DNA of 8,636 bases from Candidatus Brocadiaceae bacterium (GTDB lineage Bacteria; Planctomycetota; Brocadiia; Brocadiales; Bathyanammoxibiaceae): positions 1 to 8,636 of the forward strand of contig JASEHG010000075.1 in the NCBI GenBank assembly GCA_030018855.1, in the 5' to 3' direction. Below the pieces are notes generated by a model, which did no database searches, was not told where the DNA came from, and saw nothing but the letters and a program-made list of their open reading frames with translations. Both the position numbers and the translations under genes were made by a program. Positions 6,094 to 8,636 of this stretch are shown one piece after another; position 1 is the stretch's first letter; each line of letters starts with the position of its first letter.

Positions 6094-6994
6094 ACCAAGA
6101 AAGCTGTCCTTTGAGGAGGCATGGGAGAGTACAACAGAATTCTTTGTTGATGATAGTGTAGAAGAAGAGGTTGACAAGAAGATTGAAAATATATACACGG
6201 CGACCCGTGGGGTTCACAAGTTTGAAAATATAGACGAGTTTGCCCAATTCTTAAAAGATAAAGAAGGTGCGTTAGACTCCATTTTGGCAGACATTGGCCT
6301 TCCACAAGAAAGATTCAAAAGAATAATAACTTTGTTAAGGAGAAAAGGTAGGATACCAGGAGGTTTTGACCAGGAATGGGGTATTGGAAGAATAAGAAGA
6401 CTACTCGTGGACAACGCATTCGCCCATACAATTGCAAACGTCCTTTTCCACGGTAAGGAAGACCCTTTCCTAAAGAGATACCTCCCGAAATATTACCGAG
6501 AAAAGTTAAATTGGGAAGAAATTAGCGACTACGAAGGGAGAAAATTAAAAATAAAAGAAACTATTTATCGTAGAGAATACGCAAATATCAGGGGTAGAAA
6601 GATAGAAGAAATTATAGGGAAAAAACTTGAGGCCATTAAACGCAAGTATGGAATAGATTACGGACGAGGGCGTTCAAGGATAGTGGATGTTGACGTTGAC
6701 TGGGCAGTTCCTGGAATAGAGGACCCCTGGGTAGTTATAATGGTTTCCTATCAGGAGACTACATCCAGTGGACAAACAACGAAGGCACGTGATATGTTGA
6801 ACGCCTATAATCGCATACGCACTTCAAACAGCCGGAATAGAGAGAACAGGGCCTTTGTTAATTTTATTGATGGAGTGGGTTGGCTGGCAAGAAGGGCTGA
6901 TTTTAAAAGACTTGTAGGTGAATGCCATTACTTCTTAAATCTCAAAAATCTGGACATACTGGAAGGTATTGTGCTAAGACACGTACCTAAGTAA
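6080..6994 (+). CDS. probable restriction endonuclease partner of the methyltransferase (unrecognised family)
   Basis: This is a 304-residue soluble, charged protein with no signal peptide or membrane segment. I do not recognise the family with certainty. Position and overlap with a DNA methyltransferase suggest a type II restriction enzyme. The best candidate active-site block is in the C-terminal half: Glu176/Glu177 in a helix (KIEEIIGKKLEAI), Asp203/Asp205/Asp207 (DVDVDW), a hydrophobic strand WVVIMVSYQ (217-225), then ETTSSGQTTKARD (226-238). The Ser/Gly-rich turn after a strand resembles the layout of MboI/DpnII-type PD-(D/E)xK enzymes, but the usual acidic residue on the strand seems to be Met221. 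The start is GTG at 6080, set by GGAGG at 6069-6073. The gene is clearly AT-rich. cysS follows after six bases. Nuclease function is an inference from context and this motif block. Confidence 0.62.
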   Translation: MKPPEPRKLSFEEAWESTTEFFVDDSVEEEVDKKIENIYTATRGVHKFENIDEFAQFLKDKEGALDSILADIGLPQERFKRIITLLRRKGRIPGGFDQEWGIGRIRRLLVDNAFAHTIANVLFHGKEDPFLKRYLPKYYREKLNWEEISDYEGRKLKIKETIYRREYANIRGRKIEEIIGKKLEAIKRKYGIDYGRGRSRIVDVDVDWAVPGIEDPWVVIMVSYQETTSSGQTTKARDMLNAYNRIRTSNSRNRENRAFVNFIDGVGWLARRADFKRLVGECHYFLNLKNLDILEGIVLRHVPK

Positions 6995-7000
6995 TTAACC

Positions 7001-8458
7001 ATGACCCTGAAGATATACAACACATTAACCAGGAAAAAAGAGGAATTCCAGCCCTTACATGAGGGCATGGTAGGCATGTACGTATGCGGCCCTACGGTGT
7101 ATGACCACCCCCACCTGGGTCATGCCAAGAGCTACGTCAGCTTTGACGTGGTGGTACGCTACCTCCGCTACCTGGGTTATAAAGTTCGCTACGTGCAGAA
7201 CATCACCGACGTGGGCCACCTCACGGATAATGCCGATGCGGGGGAGGATAAGATAGAACTGCGGGCCCGACTGGAGCGTCTTGAGCCCATGGAACTGGTG
7301 GAGAAGTATATGAGGAGCTACTTTGAGGACATGGATGCCCTGAACGTCTTAAGGGCAGACGTATCCCCCAGGGCCACGGGACACATACCTGAGCAGATTG
7401 GACTCGTGGAGAAACTCCTTGAGAAGGGGCAGGCCTATGAGGCGGGGGGTTCGGTGTATTTTGACGTCAGGAGGTTTGAGGGCTACGGGAAGCTGTCTGG
7501 ACGGAGACTGGAGGAGTTACAGTCCTCCATAAGGATAGAACCTAACCCTGAGAAGCGTTACCCCCTGGACTTTGCCCTCTGGAAGAAGGCACTGCCCGGA
7601 CACATCCTCAGGTGGAGAAGCCCCTGGGGTGAGGGTTTCCCTGGCTGGCACCTGGAGTGCTCAGCCATGTCCATGAGGTATCTTGGAGAGACCTTTGATA
7701 TCCATGGCGGCGGTCTGGAGAACGTCTTCCCCCACCACGAGTGCGAGATTGCCCAGAGCGAGGCCGCTAATGAAAGGCCGTTTGTGAGGTATTGGATGCA
7801 CAACAACATGGTAACCGTGGGTGGGCAGAAGATGGGGAAGTCCCTGGGTAACTTCGTTACCCTCAAACAGGCCTTTGAGAGACATCTACCCATGGTGGTG
7901 CGGTTCTTCATCCTGAATTCCCACTACCGCAGCCCACTGGATTACACGGAGGAGGCCCTGGAGGGGGCCGCCAATGGACTTGAACACCTCCTTATAGCCG
8001 TAAAGACGGTAAAAGAGAGGTTGAGATACTCTAAGGAGTTAGCCCCGGAAAAGGCTATCATGGATCAGATTGAGACCCACAGGAGGCTCTTCCTGGGGGC
8101 CATGGACGATGACTTTAACACCGCAGAGGCACTGGCCGCCCTCTTCCAGTTCTCAAGGGAAGCCAACCTTATCCTGAGTTCCGGTCAGGAAATAAGTCGC
8201 CAGGCCCTCCTGGAGATGGATAATTTCTATCGCACCCTTGGGGGAGACATCCTGGGTATAATTACTGAGGCCCCACAGTTAACAACGGGTAGAGATGAAA
8301 AAGAGGATGCCTTAGTCCAACTCCTGATAGAGACCCGTAACCGCCTACGTCAGGTCAAGCAGTGGCAACTGGCCGATGAGTTGCGCGGCCAACTGGACAA
8401 GTTGGGTATCCTCCTGGAAGATAAACCCGAAGGGACTCAGTGGAGGAGGAAATTATAG
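7001..8458 (+). CDS. cysS: cysteinyl-tRNA synthetase
   Basis: This class I synthetase attaches cysteine to tRNA-Cys. The 485-residue protein is full length for the family. It has HLGH (38-41) as the HIGH motif, KMGKS (277-281) as the KMSKS loop, and the four zinc ligands that select cysteine: Cys29, Cys220 (LECSAMS), His245 and Glu249 (FPHHECE). The start at 7001 is fixed by an in-frame stop (6992-6994), which is the end of the nuclease gene in a shared frame. No Shine-Dalgarno sequence precedes it. A sample of 60 bases (7261-7320) has 35 G+C, against 15 in 6541-6600 of the upstream cassette gene. It was probably once directly linked to gltX and now depends on read-through of the cassette or on an unseen internal promoter. 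Confidence 0.97.
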   Translation: MTLKIYNTLTRKKEEFQPLHEGMVGMYVCGPTVYDHPHLGHAKSYVSFDVVVRYLRYLGYKVRYVQNITDVGHLTDNADAGEDKIELRARLERLEPMELVEKYMRSYFEDMDALNVLRADVSPRATGHIPEQIGLVEKLLEKGQAYEAGGSVYFDVRRFEGYGKLSGRRLEELQSSIRIEPNPEKRYPLDFALWKKALPGHILRWRSPWGEGFPGWHLECSAMSMRYLGETFDIHGGGLENVFPHHECEIAQSEAANERPFVRYWMHNNMVTVGGQKMGKSLGNFVTLKQAFERHLPMVVRFFILNSHYRSPLDYTEEALEGAANGLEHLLIAVKTVKERLRYSKELAPEKAIMDQIETHRRLFLGAMDDDFNTAEALAALFQFSREANLILSSGQEISRQALLEMDNFYRTLGGDILGIITEAPQLTTGRDEKEDALVQLLIETRNRLRQVKQWQLADELRGQLDKLGILLEDKPEGTQWRRKL

Positions 8459-8460
8459 AG

Positions 8461-8488
8461 GTAGGGGCGAACGGCCGTTCGCCCCTAC
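8461..8488. repeat. 28-base perfect palindrome just after cysS
   Basis: GTAGGGGCGAACGG (8461-8474) is followed directly by its exact reverse complement (8475-8488), with no loop. It lies two bases after the cysS stop. No T-run follows, so it is better read as a short dispersed palindromic repeat than as a stand-alone terminator. Very similar GTAGGGGCG-type palindromes are, in my general knowledge, common between genes in several environmental bacterial genomes. Confidence 0.8.
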
Positions 8489-8495
8489 TTGTCGT

Positions 8496-8526
8496 GTAGG
8501 GTGCGTCGTGACGCACCTTACTTTTT
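8496..8526 (+). terminator. hairpin with T-run, probable intrinsic terminator after cysS
   Basis: GTAGGGTGCGTC (8496-8507) pairs with GACGCACCTTAC (8510-8521) across a two-base loop, with one G-T wobble pair, and TTTTT follows at 8522-8526. The stem also has the look of a dispersed GTAGGGTGCG-type repeat, so it may be a repeat that works as a terminator. It separates the synthetase operon from the next gene. Confidence 0.65.
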
Positions 8527-8535
8527 GAACATTTG

Positions 8536-8543
8536 AGAAGGAG
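8536..8543 (+). promoter_or_regulatory. ribosome binding site for the gene at the window end
   Basis: AGAAGGAG is placed five bases before GTG at 8549. It supports a GTG start and a real gene running out of the window. Confidence 0.7.
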
Positions 8544-8548
8544 TTACC

Positions 8549-8636
8549 GTGAAATTGAAGACAGGTGCTAGTCCACTCGTTACGCTACAGATGGTGAAGG
8601 ACCATCCGGACGTACAAGTTTACATAGACAAGGCGG
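8549..8636 (+). CDS. N-terminal fragment of a protein, possibly an HD-domain phosphohydrolase (partial)
   Basis: The open frame starts with GTG behind a good ribosome site and continues for 29 codons to the window edge (MKLKTGASPL, VTLQMVKDHPDVQVYIDKA). The pattern of a short lead-in, then hydrophobic-x-x-VK-D-P-VQ-hydrophobic-I-KA resembles the start of a family of bacterial HD phosphohydrolases whose next residues usually read toward a YTEH.RH metal site. That site lies outside the window, so this is a guess from a short segment. It is separated from cysS by the hairpin repeats. Confidence 0.5.
   Translation, partial: MKLKTGASPLVTLQMVKDHPDVQVYIDKA

Noticed and set aside
5871..6305. 144-codon minus-strand ORF opposite the methyltransferase/nuclease junction
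   Set aside because: Its residue composition is that of a mirror reading (Leu/Ser/Cys-rich). It covers two sense-strand genes with clear starts, stops and overlap.
8461..8488. 28-base palindrome as an operator for the downstream gene
   Set aside because: It lies before the terminator hairpin and far from the start at 8549, two bases after cysS. A repeat or transcript-end role fits better.

Overview
The window is a piece of bacterial chromosome with all recognised genes on the + strand. It carries a housekeeping cluster (UbiX-type flavin prenyltransferase, signal peptide peptidase SppA, glutamyl- and cysteinyl-tRNA synthetases) interrupted by a two-gene cassette that looks like a restriction-modification system. 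The host genes use many AGG/AGA (Arg) and ATA (Ile) codons, several lack a Shine-Dalgarno site, and the intergenic DNA is full of short hairpin repeats. This is the style I associate with uncultivated lineages such as Brocadiales-like Planctomycetota or Nitrospirota/Desulfobacterota-like bacteria. That assignment is an impression, not a demonstrated placement.

Layout: (a) 1-62 may be the tail of an upstream gene, followed by about 280 bases of non-coding DNA with inverted and direct repeats. (b) 344-856 is a small membrane methyltransferase of the isoprenylcysteine methyltransferase (ICMT/PEMT) type. (c) 984-1658 is ubiX, preceded by a near-consensus promoter placed so that the mRNA should start at or next to the ATG. 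A 58-base hairpin repeat overlaps its last codons. (d) 1773-2900 sppA, with its own -10 box, and 2913-4403 gltX lie 12 bases apart. (e) 4375-6093 is an unusual DNA methyltransferase and 6080-6994 a probable partner nuclease. They overlap each other by 14 bases, and the methyltransferase overlaps the end of gltX by 29 bases. (f) 7001-8458 is cysS, starting 6 bases after the nuclease gene. (g) 8461-8526 holds a 28-base perfect palindrome and a second hairpin followed by five T, a likely terminator. (h) From 8549 a new gene begins (possibly an HD-domain phosphohydrolase) and runs off the window.

The most interesting object is the cassette in (e). The methyltransferase is a beta-class enzyme (DPPY motif before the SAM-binding motif). 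It carries an N-terminal second copy of the same fold in which DPPY has become STST, and a C-terminal segment resembling the homing-endonuclease-associated (HNH-associated) repeat. Its neighbour has no recognisable standard PD-(D/E)xK site but has a plausible nuclease-like motif block. The cassette is visibly more AT-rich than its flanks and sits seamlessly inside what was probably a gltX-cysS operon, so its expression would be tied to aminoacyl-tRNA synthetase transcription.
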